From Streptantibioticus rubrisoli (lineage in GTDB: Bacteria; Actinomycetota; Actinomycetes; Streptomycetales; Streptomycetaceae), in NCBI RefSeq assembly GCF_024436055.1, contig NZ_JANFNH010000009.1, forward strand, positions 62,001 through 126,000: a DNA stretch of 64,000 bases. Direction: 5' to 3'. The notes under the pieces were generated by a model. It ran no database searches. It saw nothing but the letters and a program-made list of their open reading frames with translations, and was not told the origin of the DNA. Of this stretch, positions 26,572 to 35,324 are shown in pieces; positions within the stretch are counted from its first letter, which is position 1, and the number at the start of each line of letters is the position of its first letter. Made by a program: the position numbers and the translations under genes.

Positions 26572-27109
26572 CTACGCGGCGATGGCGTACTGGTTCTGCC
26601 GCGAGGCCTTCCATGCCTCGACCCAGGCTCGCTGCCAGTGGGCCAACTCCAGGCGCTGCTGCGGGGATAGTGTCCTGGTCGGAGGTGATGTGTTGGCGGC
26701 TGTCGAGGTCGAGAAGGGCGGCCATCGGCACGCCGAAGGGCTTGGGTGCGCCTTTGAGGTGGCCGGAGTAGACGGCCTCGATGGTGATGTGGCCGCCGTC
26801 GCGGTGGACGGTGCGTACGGTGACGTGGACGTTGTCGATGACGTTGTCGGCGCGGGCCCTCCACCCGGAGATCTCCTGGCGGCCGTGGAAGCTGCCCTCC
26901 ACCGCTTGGTCGGTGTAGGTGCCGTCGGTGGTGAACAGGGCGCCGAGTGCGCCGGGGGCGGTGCCGTTCCAGGCGGCGGCCCAGTCGGTGACGATCCCCG
27001 GCAGGTGTTGGTCGGCGGGCTGCGCGGCGAAGGCGGTGCTGCCGAGTGCGGCGGAGACGGCCGCGGTGCAGATCAGCGCGGTCACGGCGCGGGGTGAAGC
27101 AAGCTTCAT
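26572..27109 (-). pseudogene. Secreted SnoaL/NTF2-like protein, single frameshift near the 3' end
   Basis: From ATG 27109 the protein has a signal peptide (TALICTAAVSAALGSTAFA) and an NTF2-like fold (IVTDWAAAWNGTAPGALGAL; FTTDGTYTDQAVEGSFHGRQ; AVYSGHLKGAPKPFGVPMAA; ITSDQD). After ITSDQD the frame continues into nonsense for about 150 codons. Shifting by one base near 26680 gives QQRLELAHWQRAWVEAWKAS then RQNQYAIAA and a TAG at 26572, right before a strong hairpin. So the intact gene probably ended at 26572, and this copy carries an indel (mutation or sequencing error). Unshifted, the frame ends only at 26135, inside the PPOX gene. Confidence 0.65.
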
Positions 27110-27164
27110 GGTGATGTTGTTCCTGGGTGATGGCATGTCAGGTGGCTGAATGAGTGGGTCGTTT

Positions 27165-27193
27165 CGCACCGCCACACCGGCTGTGGCGGTGCG
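27165..27193 (-). terminator. Perfect 12-bp hairpin between oxidoreductase and NTF2-like gene
   Basis: CGCACCGCCACA and TGTGGCGGTGCG form a perfect 12-bp stem with loop CCGGC. It lies downstream of the oxidoreductase stop (27425) and upstream of the NTF2-like start (27109), both on the minus strand, so it most likely ends the oxidoreductase transcript. Confidence 0.5.
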
Positions 27194-27424
27194 GCGGCCC
27201 TGGAACGGCTCGGAGGAAGTTCCGACGGGCAGACCGACGGGGGATCACGGAACGCGGCCGGGGACGCTGCGCGCGGCCGCGCCTTCGGTTGTCTGGCTCT
27301 TCGGCACGGTGGTCGTCTTGTTCGGACACGGGCGATGCGCACCGTGGGTTTCCGGCTGAGGCGGGCGCTGTGGTCGGATTCGTCTGGTGGCCGACGGGCG
27401 GCTACATCCCAGGGTTGGTGCGCG

Positions 27425-28459
27425 TCAGGGGGTCAGGACCACCTTGCCGGTGACGGTGCCGGACTCCGCTAGCCGCAGTGCCTCGGCGGCCCTGGTGAGC
27501 GGCAGTTGGGCGGCGATGCGGGCTGTGACGTCGCCGCGGCGGACGGCGGCGAAGACCTCGGTGAGGTCGGCCCGCAGCCGGGCACGGAAGCGGTCCTTGC
27601 TCAGGGCCCGCCCGGCCCAGATGTTGTAGAAGTAGGCGCGACGGCCGTTGGGCCGCAGCGTGTTCCACAGCCAGACGCGGCCGAGGATCTTGAGCACGGG
27701 CCACTGCTTGGACCCGGTGTCGTCGCGGGTGGAGGCGCTGCCGTAGGCGACAAGGGTGCCGCCGGGGGCGAGCAGGTGCCAGGAGTCGGTGACACTTCGG
27801 CCGCCGAGGTGGTCGAAGACGGCGTCCACCCCACCGGGTGCCAACTCCCGGACCCGGCCCGGCACGTCGTCGGCGCGGTAGTCGACCGGGATGACGTCCA
27901 ACTCCCGTAGGGCGTCGTGGTGCCGGGCGGAAGCCGTGCCGATCACCTTCGCGCCCGCGGCGTGGGCGAGTTGGACCAGGACCGAGCCCACGCCGCCGCT
28001 GGCGCCGTGCACCAGGACGGTCTGTCCGGCGCGCACTCGGGCCTTGCGGTGCAGCATCTGCCAGGCGGTGATCCCATTGACCACCACGGTCTCGGCCTCC
28101 GCCGCCGTGAGGCCGTCCGGGACCTCGACCGCGTCCTTGGCGTCGAGGACCACGTGACTGGCCCACCCACCGACCTTCACCAGTGCGGCCACCCGCCGAC
28201 CGGCCAGATCCGGATCGACGCCGAGGCCGGTCGCCAGCACCCGACCCACCAGGTCGTAGCCGGGCACGAACGGGAACGGCGGCTGGTCGTAGTACCGCCC
28301 GCGACGCATCTGCTGCTCGGCGAACGACACACCGGTCGCCTCCATGGCGATCACGATCTGTCCCCGACCGGCGCTCGGCACGGCTGCTTGGCGGATCTTC
28401 AAGCCTTCCGGGGCCACGATGCCCGGCAGAACGACCTGGACGAGGTGTTCGCTGCCCAT
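27425..28459 (-). CDS. Quinone oxidoreductase-like medium-chain dehydrogenase
   Basis: The 344-residue NADPH-dependent medium-chain reductase has an N-terminal GroES-like domain (VPSAGRGQIVIAMEATGVSF; FVPGYDLVGRVLATG) and a Rossmann domain with VLVHGASGGVGSVLVQLAHA. No Cys/Glu zinc-ligand set is visible, so it belongs to the zinc-free QOR/enoyl-reductase branch. It is transcribed away from a TetR gene across a 127-bp region containing palindromes, so the TetR protein probably represses it. Substrate is likely a quinone or activated alkene, inferred from the family only. Confidence 0.8.
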   Translation of the reverse strand: MGSEHLVQVVLPGIVAPEGLKIRQAAVPSAGRGQIVIAMEATGVSFAEQQMRRGRYYDQPPFPFVPGYDLVGRVLATGLGVDPDLAGRRVAALVKVGGWASHVVLDAKDAVEVPDGLTAAEAETVVVNGITAWQMLHRKARVRAGQTVLVHGASGGVGSVLVQLAHAAGAKVIGTASARHHDALRELDVIPVDYRADDVPGRVRELAPGGVDAVFDHLGGRSVTDSWHLLAPGGTLVAYGSASTRDDTGSKQWPVLKILGRVWLWNTLRPNGRRAYFYNIWAGRALSKDRFRARLRADLTEVFAAVRRGDVTARIAAQLPLTRAAEALRLAESGTVTGKVVLTP

Positions 28460-28493
28460 GACCGCCCTCCTCTTCTCGATAGGAGCTTTCGCG

Positions 28494-28558
28494 TTCGTTA
28501 TAAGTTGTAACTACCGCCGCGGTGAGGGTCAATAACGTGGGTGATATCCTCTAACGAA
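28494..28558. promoter_or_regulatory. Divergent promoter region with candidate TetR operators
   Basis: Between the oxidoreductase and TetR genes lies GTTATAAGTTGTAAC (28497-28511), a near-perfect palindrome with one mismatch. A separated inverted pair TTCGTTA (28494-28500) and TAACGAA (28552-28558) is also present. The AT content is clearly higher than around it. These are plausible binding sites for the adjacent TetR regulator. Confidence 0.45.
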
Positions 28559-28586
28559 CCGGTTTCTGGAGAACGGGAGGCAGGTC

Positions 28587-29237
28587 GTGATCGACCCGGA
28601 CACGAGGACTCCGAGGGAGCGGTACCGCACCCAGGTACGGGAGGAGATCAAGCAGCACGCCTGGACGCAGATCGCCGCCGCCGGGGCTTCCGCCCTCTCC
28701 GTCAACGCCATCGCCAAGCAGATGGGCATGAGCGGACCGGCCCTGTACCGGTACTTCGCCAACCGCGACGAGCTGATCACCGAACTCGTCAAAGACGCCT
28801 ACCGCAGCCTGGCCGACACCTTCCGCACCCGCGCCGAGGCAGGCGCGGACCTCGGCGACCTGGCGCACGCCCTGCGCGGATGGGCTCTGGAGGACCCCCA
28901 GCGCTACTTCCTCGTATACGGCACCCCCGTGCCCGGATACCAGGCGCCTGAAGACACCACGCGAATCACCTCCGAGATCATGGCCGTCCTCCTCGATGCC
29001 TGCGCCGCTGAGCAACTGCCCGACACACCCCCGTCCCCGCTCGATCCGCACCTGGCCGAGCACCGGGCTTGGGCCGGACCGCACCCTGCCCCGCCGTCAG
29101 CACTCCGCCGCGCCCTGACCTTCTGGACCCGCCTCCACGGCGAGCTCTCGCTCGAACTCGCCGGCCACTTCACTGGTATGGGATTCGATCCCGCCCACCT
29201 CTACGCCGCCGAAACGGAGGCCCTGACGGGCCGTTGA
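28587..29237 (+). CDS. TetR-family repressor with WHG-type C-terminal domain
   Basis: The 216-residue protein has an N-terminal helix-turn-helix (EEIKQHAWTQIAAAGASALS; NAIAKQMGMSGPALYRYFAN RDEL region) and a C-terminal ligand domain with LRGWALEDPQRYFLVYGTPV, the signature of the TetR_C WHG-type branch. GGAGAACGGGAGG precedes the start codon. It is divergent from the oxidoreductase gene, which it likely represses together with itself. The ligand is probably a small electrophile or quinone, by analogy only. Confidence 0.8.
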   Translation: MIDPDTRTPRERYRTQVREEIKQHAWTQIAAAGASALSVNAIAKQMGMSGPALYRYFANRDELITELVKDAYRSLADTFRTRAEAGADLGDLAHALRGWALEDPQRYFLVYGTPVPGYQAPEDTTRITSEIMAVLLDACAAEQLPDTPPSPLDPHLAEHRAWAGPHPAPPSALRRALTFWTRLHGELSLELAGHFTGMGFDPAHLYAAETEALTGR

Positions 29238-29244
29238 CCAGGCG

Positions 29245-30033
29245 CCGCCGTCGGGGCCGCCAACGCGGAGGTGGCCAAGGAGAGCGTCACGCTGGTGCGC
29301 GGCGGGCCGCACCACTACATCGGGCATGAGCCGGGTGCCGCATGCCTGGAGCCGGAGGAGTTCCGGGTCCGCCACGCTCGGACGAGCCCCGAGGACAACT
29401 CGCAGGCCATGGTGTTCCTGTGCGGCGCCTACCAGTTCTCCGGCGAGGTCGGCAGCGGACTCCTTGACGCCCTGCCCCAGGTCCTGACCCTCTCGGCGGC
29501 CGACGACGATCCCCTGCGGGACGTGATCACTTTGCTCTCCCGCGAACTGGTCCGGAACGAACTCGCCCAGCAGATCGTCCTGGATCGCCTCCTGGATGCT
29601 TCTCATCCTGGCCATCCGCTGCCACTTCCGCCGCAGCGCGACCGCACCCCGCTGGTACCGGGCAGCCGCGGACCCGCGCCTTGCCGCCGCACTCCGGGCC
29701 ATGCACGAGAATGCGGCTCACCCGTGGACGGTCCTCGAACTCGCCGCAATCAGCGGCCTGTCCCGGGCCGCCTTCGCACGGGTGTTCCGGGAGGCACTCG
29801 GTCAGGCCCCCATGCAGTACCTGACCGAATGGCGCATGACCGTCGACCGGGACCACCTGCGCGCCGACGATCTCACCCTGCCCCAGATCGCCGACGCAGT
29901 CGGCTACGGCTCACCCTTCGCCTTCGCCGCCGCCTTCCGCCGCCACCACGGACAACCACCCGGAACCTGGCGACAGGGGGAACGAGCGACCGCCGAAACC
30001 CGACTGCTCGCCAACACCCACCCCGTCCCATGA
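29245..30033 (+). pseudogene. AraC-family (cupin_6) regulator, 5'-truncated and frameshifted
   Basis: The first frame encodes the end of an AraC cupin_6 sensory domain: SVTLVRGGPHHYIGHEPGAA, MVFLCGAYQFSGEVGSGLLD, ITLLSRELVRNELAQQIVLD. After a shift near 29590 the second frame gives the DNA-binding half: LAIRCHFRRSATAPRWYRAA, HPWTVLELAAISGLSRAAFA then RVFREALGQAPMQYLTEWRM, and QIADAVGYGSPFAFAAAFRR. The first 60 or so residues are absent, replaced by the end of the TetR gene. No start codon is available, so it is not functional as it stands. Confidence 0.7.
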
Positions 30034-30338
30034 GCGTTGCCCCGTCGGTAAACGATCGAATGAAGACAGGCATGCCTGGCGTCCAATGAACCCAGGCCTT
30101 CGCGGCCTGCCGACGGCCCGGATCGAATGAGATCCGATGGCGGTTGATGCGAGGGTTTGCTGACAGCTAGGGGCCGATGCGCCGCCAGGGGCGAGGAAGA
30201 ACGTGGCCATTTTCTGGTCTATGAGCGGGTGTTGACCGACCGGCAGTCGACCGACAACCTCGTTCCTCGGCGAGGCCGGGATCGAGGACCCGGTTGTCTT
30301 CGAGGAGGAGGCCGGCACCTCCAGCCGTCTCCATCCGC
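30034..30338. other. Intergenic stretch with no gene
   Basis: No gene is visible. A short GC-rich inverted pair, CAGGCCTTCGCGGCCTG (about 30091-30107), could serve as a weak transcription stop. The rest is featureless. Confidence 0.35.
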
Positions 30339-31139
30339 TTAAGCGCCCGAAGTTCGGCGAACTGCTCGTGTGGGAACGCGGTCCAAGAAGTCCAACAGCA
30401 GTGCGCAGAAGGCCGCGGGCTGCTCCAGTGGTGCGAGGTGCCCTGCTCCGGGGATGACTACGAGGTCGCCCGAGGCCAGGTTATGGGCCAGGTCCTCCCC
30501 ACCGCGGAAGAAGTCGGGCATGTCGTGCTCACCGACGGCCACCAGCGCCGGGAGGCGGAGACTGCGCAGCGCGTGCGGGTCTTGGCTGAGCGGGTCCTCG
30601 GCCTGGTGGGGCTCGCCATGGGCGATCCGCGCCTGTAGTTGGTTGCGCAGCATGCGGGCCGCGTGCGCTTTCACTTCGTCGCTCGCGTGCTCGAAGGTCC
30701 ATGCCTCGAGCCCTGCTTGTACGGCAGCGTCGATGTCATCGGCTTCGAGCGCGGTTCGTTCGCGGTCCCAGGCGGTTTGGAGACGCTCGGAGGGCTCCTG
30801 ATCGTGCGGTCGGTAGCCCACCAGGACCAGACCGTCGACCCGGTCGCGGGCCGTCACCGCGACCTGGAGTGACACCAGCGCGCCGAGCGAGTTTCCGGCC
30901 AGCACGAAGCGGTCGATTCCGAGGTGGTCGAGTGTGTCGAGGACGTCCGTCCATGGCACGACCTTGGGCTGGTCTTGCATGATTGCTTCACCCTGGCCGG
31001 GCAGGTCCAGGGCGATCGCGCGAACTCCAGCCTCGGCGAGCAGGGGCAAGTGCGCGCTCCACATGGTCCGGTCCGTGGGGCGGGCGTGGAGCAGCACCAC
31101 TGTCCGCCCTTGACCTGCCTGATCAGCGGGCAGCAGCAT
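30339..31139 (-). CDS. Alpha/beta hydrolase
   Basis: The 266-residue hydrolase has the nucleophile elbow VLAGNSLGALVSL (Ser in G-N-S-L-G), the early oxyanion region VVLLHARPTDRTMWSAHLPL, the acid region ALVAVGEHDMPDFFRGGEDL and the terminal catalytic His in IPGAGHLAPLEQP. It follows the aldo/keto reductase gene by 60 bp on the same strand and has its own AAAGGA ribosome site. It is the last gene of a regulator-reductase-hydrolase operon, perhaps for detoxifying an ester or lactone. Confidence 0.85.
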   Translation of the reverse strand: MLLPADQAGQGRTVVLLHARPTDRTMWSAHLPLLAEAGVRAIALDLPGQGEAIMQDQPKVVPWTDVLDTLDHLGIDRFVLAGNSLGALVSLQVAVTARDRVDGLVLVGYRPHDQEPSERLQTAWDRERTALEADDIDAAVQAGLEAWTFEHASDEVKAHAARMLRNQLQARIAHGEPHQAEDPLSQDPHALRSLRLPALVAVGEHDMPDFFRGGEDLAHNLASGDLVVIPGAGHLAPLEQPAAFCALLLDFLDRVPTRAVRRTSGA

Positions 31140-31199
31140 CGATGGGAGTCCTTTCGGAAGAAGGCGGACACGGGCAGGCGGCCTGGCGGTCGGGGAAGG

Positions 31200-32099
31200 T
31201 CATGCGGCGTCGGTGAGCTCGTCGATCTCCTGGGCGCTCAGGGTCAGTTTCGCCGCTATGAGGTTGTCTTCCAGGTGAGCGACCTTCGAGGTACCGGGAA
31301 TGGGCAGCACGACTTCGCGGTGGGCGAGCAGCCAGGCCAGTGCGACCTGGGACGAGGTGGCCCCGTGCGCGGAGGCGATGCGGTCGACCCGTCCGCCCGG
31401 CTTGGCGAGTTCGCCCGCGCCCACCGGTGCCCAGGGGATGAAGCCGATGCCCTCGCGGGTGCAGTAGTCGAGGACGTCGGTGGCGGAGCGGTCGGTGAGG
31501 TTGTAGCGGTTCTGTACGGTGGCGATGGCGGCGATCCGGCGCGCCTGCCTGATCTGGTCGACGGTCACCTGGGACAGGCCGATCGCGACGATCTTGCCTT
31601 CCTCCTGGAGGTTCTTCAGCTCGCCGACCTGGTCCTCCAGTGGGACCTTGGGGTCGACGCGGTGCAACTGGAACAGGTCGATGTGGTCCAGGCCGAGGCG
31701 CCGAAGGCTCATCTCGGCCTGTTGGCGCAGGTACTCCGGACGCCCCACGGGCGGCCAGGCCTTGGGACCGAGGCGCACCGGTCCCTGATCGGTCATGAGA
31801 ACATCGGGCCCGTTGCGGGTGAGACCGGCCTTGGTGGCGATCAGCACGTCGTCCGGGTAGGGGTGGATGGCTTCCCGGATGATCTCCTCGCTGACGTGCG
31901 GCCCGTAGGAATCCGCGGTGTCGATCAACTGGACGCCGAGTTCGACGGCACGGCGGACCACGCGGATGCATTCATCACGGTCGTCGGGTTCACCCCACAC
32001 GCCCAAGCCTGTGAGCCGCATGGCGCCGAAGCCGAGACGGGCGACCTTCTTGCCGGCGATCTCGAAGCTTCCGGCGACCTGGGCAATCGAATCGGTCAT
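31200..32099 (-). CDS. Aldo/keto reductase
   Basis: The 299-residue NADPH-dependent aldo/keto reductase has the catalytic tetrad: [17 protein letters not shown] (Asp, Tyr), LIATKAGLT (Lys) and [15 protein letters not shown] (His). The cofactor segment [20 protein letters not shown] lies near the C-terminus. Its ATG overlaps the stop of the upstream XRE regulator (ATGA), so the two are translationally coupled and the regulator likely controls this operon. Confidence 0.9.
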   Translation of the reverse strand: MTDSIAQVAGSFEIAGKKVARLGFGAMRLTGLGVWGEPDDRDECIRVVRRAVELGVQLIDTADSYGPHVSEEIIREAIHPYPDDVLIATKAGLTRNGPDVLMTDQGPVRLGPKAWPPVGRPEYLRQQAEMSLRRLGLDHIDLFQLHRVDPKVPLEDQVGELKNLQEEGKIVAIGLSQVTVDQIRQARRIAAIATVQNRYNLTDRSATDVLDYCTREGIGFIPWAPVGAGELAKPGGRVDRIASAHGATSSQVALAWLLAHREVVLPIPGTSKVAHLEDNLIAAKLTLSAQEIDELTDAA

Positions 32100-32965
32100 G
32101 AGTGTGCGTTCTCTCCCTCTGACATGGTTTCGTGTTCGGGCGAAGCCGCACGCTGCTCGGCCAGTCGGCGCAGCAGGACCAGTGCATCGCTGCTGGCGCT
32201 TGCGGGTTCGGCGCTGTAGACGGACAGGTGTTGACCGGGGGCACTGGTGACGGCCAGCGCTTCGAAGTGCAGGTACAGGTCACCTACGTGCGGATGGCGG
32301 AAGTGCTTGTCCTCGTGCGTGCGCGGGCGGATCTCGTAGCGCGCCCACAAGGTCGCGAACGCGGGGCTGTGCACGCTGAGTTCGCCCACGACGCGCCCGA
32401 TGTGCTCGTCATCGGGAAACCGCGCCGACGACGCGCGCAGGTTGTTCACGGCTATGCCTGCCGCCTTGTCCCAGTCTCCGTAGAACTCCCGGGCGAAGGG
32501 GTCCAGGAAGATCATCCGAAGCAGGTTGTCGAAACGGGCGAAACCGCGGTACAGCTCGCGGGCCAACGCGTTGGCGGCAAGGACGTCCTGGGCCGAGCCG
32601 ACCACGAAGGCGGGCACGTCACGCATACCGTCCATCAGTCGACGTAGGTCCGGGCTGACCGTCGTGGTCGACTGCGCAGACGGCCATGTGGTGGGCAGGC
32701 CCAGCCGGAACAGATGGGCAGCCGCGTCATCGTCGAGGCGCAGCGCCCGAGCGATCGCCTGGAGCACCTGCTCGGACGGATGCCGCTCGCGGCCCTGTTC
32801 GAGCCGGATGTAGTAGTCCGTGCTCACCCCGGCGAGTAGCGCTATTTCGTCCCGCCGCAAACCAGGCACCCGCCGCGAACTGTGGTCGGGGAACCCGACG
32901 TCCCGCGGCATGGTCATGGCGCGGCGGGCACGCAGATAGTCACCGAGTCTGTTGTCCGCGTCCAT
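32096..32965 (-). CDS. XRE-family regulator with MmyB-like ligand domain
   Basis: The 289-residue protein has an N-terminal helix-turn-helix ([40 protein letters not shown]) followed by an MmyB-like PAS/ligand domain ([54 protein letters not shown]). It leads an operon with an aldo/keto reductase and a hydrolase. This class often regulates a linked short-chain or aldo/keto reductase. The start [15 protein letters not shown] at 32965 fits the family; longer alternatives add unrelated residues. Confidence 0.85.
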   Translation of the reverse strand: MDADNRLGDYLRARRAMTMPRDVGFPDHSSRRVPGLRRDEIALLAGVSTDYYIRLEQGRERHPSEQVLQAIARALRLDDDAAAHLFRLGLPTTWPSAQSTTTVSPDLRRLMDGMRDVPAFVVGSAQDVLAANALARELYRGFARFDNLLRMIFLDPFAREFYGDWDKAAGIAVNNLRASSARFPDDEHIGRVVGELSVHSPAFATLWARYEIRPRTHEDKHFRHPHVGDLYLHFEALAVTSAPGQHLSVYSAEPASASSDALVLLRRLAEQRAASPEHETMSEGENAHS

Positions 32966-33116
32966 GTGGACCAGGCTAGGCGTGCTGCCGGGCAGGCGGG
33001 TGGGTGGAGCGCACCCACCCAAGCCCGTCGGCACTCTTGGTCTTCACGTGCTTGCCGTCAACCGACTGCGTGACTGGTGACCGCGCGGGCGAACACCGCC
33101 TCAACGGCGTCCACTT

Positions 33117-33362
33117 GTGATGCACGCGGTGATGCCGGTGGTGGCGCTGGCCGACTGGTTGGCGGGGCCGCCCGCCCGCCCGATCAGCTGGGTGCGTGGA
33201 CTGCCGTGGCTGGCCTTCCCGTTGGTGTATCTCGCGTACTCGCTGCTGCGCGGGCCGTTCGCCCACTGGTACCCGTACGACTTCCTGGACCCGCGCCAGC
33301 CGGGCGGCTACCTGCACGTGACGACCTGGACGCTGCCCGCCACGGCGGCGTTCGTCCTGTGA
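33117..33362 (+). pseudogene. Pr6Pr-like membrane protein fragment
   Basis: The 81-residue segment contains AVMPVVALADWLAGPPARPI then LPWLAFPLVYLAYSLLRGPF and HWYPYDFLDPRQPGGYLHVT. This is the signature of the C-terminal half of Pr6Pr-type integral membrane proteins. The N-terminal four helices are missing, and the sequence upstream does not continue the family, so it is a truncated copy. Confidence 0.6.
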
Positions 33363-33589
33363 AGTCTCCCAGTGCCACATCATCCTGCGGCGGAACCGGT
33401 CGCCAGGAGGAAACGGGGCTGACAAGGGACCACGTCCAGATCCGCTCGTAGTCGACAGGAGGCCGCAGCAGACCAGCCCTGACCTGTCCTTGACCACATC
33501 GTGGACAGCGGCGCGAAGGGGCGGGCTTTGACTGCGGATTCTCCCCGTGGGAGACGGTTTATGGGTTTCGCCGCAGATGGAATCGGGCC

Positions 33590-33815
33590 GGGGTGACCAC
33601 CTACCGCTTCGTCGTCCTGCCCCGTCGCTGGAAAGTCGAGCGCACGATCGGCTGGTGCATGAACGCCCGCCGCAACGGCATGCGACTACGAACGCCTGCC
33701 CCAACACGCCGAAGCCCACCTGAACTGGTCACCCAACACCATGATGACCCGGCGCCTGACCCGCAAGGGCCCCCGCACGGACAGTTGGACGAAGAGGTCG
33801 ACACCGACGTCCTGA
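33590..33815 (+). pseudogene. IS5-family transposase C-terminal remnant
   Basis: The plus strand encodes RFVVLPRRWKVERTIGWCMN, with the catalytic Glu context RxWxVERTxGW, and then, after a one-base frameshift, YERLPQHAEAHLNWSPNTMM then TRRLTRKG and a TGA at 33815. This is the last 70 residues of an IS5-type DDE transposase. The N-terminal two thirds are absent. Confidence 0.65.
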
Positions 33816-33854
33816 ACCGGCTCGGTTTGGTTTGAGGTATCGGTACACACGATG

Positions 33855-33882
33855 ATCTAGCTTGCTAGGATGCTAGCATTCG
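33855..33882. promoter_or_regulatory. Palindromic operator-like site upstream of RHH gene
   Basis: The segment CTAGCTTGCTAGGATGCTAG carries three CTAG/GCTAG repeats, including the perfect palindrome TGCTAGCA, and ends a few bases before the GTG start of the ribbon-helix-helix protein. RHH proteins typically autoregulate by binding repeated short palindromes of this type. Confidence 0.5.
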
Positions 33883-33886
33883 CTTT

Positions 33887-34066
33887 GTGAGTGATGAGGA
33901 AGTCAAGCAGTTCAACGTGTACCTGCCGATCGGGCTGATCAAGCAGGTCAAGTACCGCGCCATCGAGTCGGGCATGTCGTTGTCGGCGCTCGTCGCTGAC
34001 GCGCTGCGCGCCTACCTCGACGACGCCCACGCAAACAGGCAGCAATCGCCCAACAAGGAGACCTGA
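33887..34066 (+). CDS. Small ribbon-helix-helix (CopG-like) protein
   Basis: The 59-residue protein begins [20 protein letters not shown] and continues [20 protein letters not shown]. This gives the strand (FNVYLP) and two helices of a ribbon-helix-helix DNA-binding fold, as in CopG and many antitoxins. The GTG start sits next to a repeated TGCTAG motif that is probably its operator. The stop is followed after 1 base by the ATG of a VOC-family gene, so they form an operon. No toxin partner is obvious, so it may regulate the VOC/methyltransferase pair instead. Confidence 0.7.
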   Translation: MSDEEVKQFNVYLPIGLIKQVKYRAIESGMSLSALVADALRAYLDDAHANRQQSPNKET

Positions 34067-34067
34067 C

Positions 34068-34412
34068 ATGACGACCGAAGGAATCGAGGCCGTGTTCCTG
34101 ACGACGCACAACTGGGGCAAGACGGCAAAGTTCTTCCAGGAGCTGGGCTACGAGCTGGAGTTCGCGACGGACCACAACTCCGGCCAGCTCCGCAACGGCG
34201 ACGGTCCCTACGTGTTCATCGCCGAGGTACCCGAGGACCAAGAGCCCCAGACACGGATCGTGCTGAAGGCGCCGGACGCAGACGCGTTCCGTCCCGATCC
34301 TGTCGTCGAGGTGGTCACGCCGTTCGAGGACACCCATTACAGGACCAAGGAGATGACCGTCCGCGACCCCGACGGGCGCCTGTGGAGCCTCCAGGCTCCC
34401 GCCAAGAACTGA
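34068..34412 (+). CDS. VOC-family (glyoxalase/bleomycin-resistance fold) protein
   Basis: The 114-residue protein has one pair of beta-alpha-beta-beta-beta modules: AVFLTTHNWGKTAKFFQELG then YELEFATDHNSGQLRNGDGP, and a C-terminal MTVRDPDGRLWSLQAP strand with Asp-Pro-Asp-Gly, typical of the fold. It may bind a metal and small ligand as an isomerase, dioxygenase or drug-binding protein; none is provable. It lies between an RHH regulator and a SAM methyltransferase on one strand. Confidence 0.75.
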   Translation: MTTEGIEAVFLTTHNWGKTAKFFQELGYELEFATDHNSGQLRNGDGPYVFIAEVPEDQEPQTRIVLKAPDADAFRPDPVVEVVTPFEDTHYRTKEMTVRDPDGRLWSLQAPAKN

Positions 34413-34433
34413 CTACGGCCAAGGGGGAACACC

Positions 34434-35291
34434 ATGGCGCACGAGCAGATAGAGGAACCGGACAACACCGCAGTGCGAACCGCCCTCTGGCGGGCGATGC
34501 ACCTCCAGGTCGACCCGCCCCCGCATGTGGTCGAGGACGACATCGGCCTGCAACTGGTGGCCCCCGGCGACGAGTGGCGCGACCGCTCGGACATGGACCC
34601 GCAGGCCACCAGCGGGTTCCGGGCAGCCATCGTTGCCCGCGCTCGTTTCATCGAGGATCTGATCGCTGAGCAGGCCGACCGGGGCGTGACCCAGTACGTC
34701 ATCCTGGGAGCCGGCCTGGACACCTTCGCCCAACGCAAGCCGGAACTCGCCTCCCGCCTTCAGATCTTCGAGATCGACCAGCCCGTCACCCAGGCATGGA
34801 AGCGCCGCCGCCTTGTCGAACTCGGCTACGGCATCCCCGACTGGCTGCACCTGGTGCCGGTCGACTTCGAGGCGAGTGAAGACTGGCTGAAGAAGCTGAC
34901 CGCTGCCGGCTTCGATCCCGGCCGACCAGCGGTCATCGTCTCCACCGGCGTCACCATGTACCTCACCAAAGACGCCACCGCTGCCACCCTGCGTCAGATC
35001 ACCGGGCTCGCACCCGGCTCAACGCTCGCCATGACATTCCTGCTGCCGACCGAACTTGTCGACGGCGCCGACCGCCGCGGCCTCCGGGCGAGCGAGGAAG
35101 GCGCGCGATCGTCTGGAACGCCGTTCATCAGCTTCTACACCCCGCAGGAGATGCTGGCACTGGCGCGCGGAGCCGGCTTCAAAGACGCCCGGCACGTACC
35201 GGGGACTTCGCTCGCCGAGCGATACTTCGCCGACCGGACCGACGGCCTTCGCCCGTCAAGCGGAGAGAACCTCCTGCTGGCCACCACCTGA
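34434..35291 (+). CDS. SAM-dependent methyltransferase, PPM/leucine carboxyl methyltransferase type
   Basis: The 285-residue protein matches the Streptomyces/mycobacterial PPM family of putative O-methyltransferases: TSGFRAAIVARARFIEDLIA, QYVILGAGLDTFAQRKPELA as SAM motif I, FEIDQPVTQAWKRRRLVELG as the acidic motif, PAVIVSTGVTMYLTKDATAA, and SFYTPQEMLALARGAGFKDA. Length fits the family. It ends an RHH-VOC-methyltransferase set, suggesting modification of a small hydrophobic acid or drug. Substrate unknown. Confidence 0.85.
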   Translation: MAHEQIEEPDNTAVRTALWRAMHLQVDPPPHVVEDDIGLQLVAPGDEWRDRSDMDPQATSGFRAAIVARARFIEDLIAEQADRGVTQYVILGAGLDTFAQRKPELASRLQIFEIDQPVTQAWKRRRLVELGYGIPDWLHLVPVDFEASEDWLKKLTAAGFDPGRPAVIVSTGVTMYLTKDATAATLRQITGLAPGSTLAMTFLLPTELVDGADRRGLRASEEGARSSGTPFISFYTPQEMLALARGAGFKDARHVPGTSLAERYFADRTDGLRPSSGENLLLATT

Positions 35292-35324
35292 TTCCTTGTC
35301 AACGCCGTCCGGCCCTCGGATCCT

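Noticed and set aside
24535..26670. 711-codon plus-strand open frame
   Set aside because: Low-complexity, crosses several unrelated features, including an ISL3 remnant and the PPOX gene on the other strand; no recognisable domain.
33887..34412. Toxin-antitoxin pair made of the RHH and VOC genes
   Set aside because: The VOC protein has a normal glyoxalase-like fold and no resemblance to RelE/ParE/MazF toxins.
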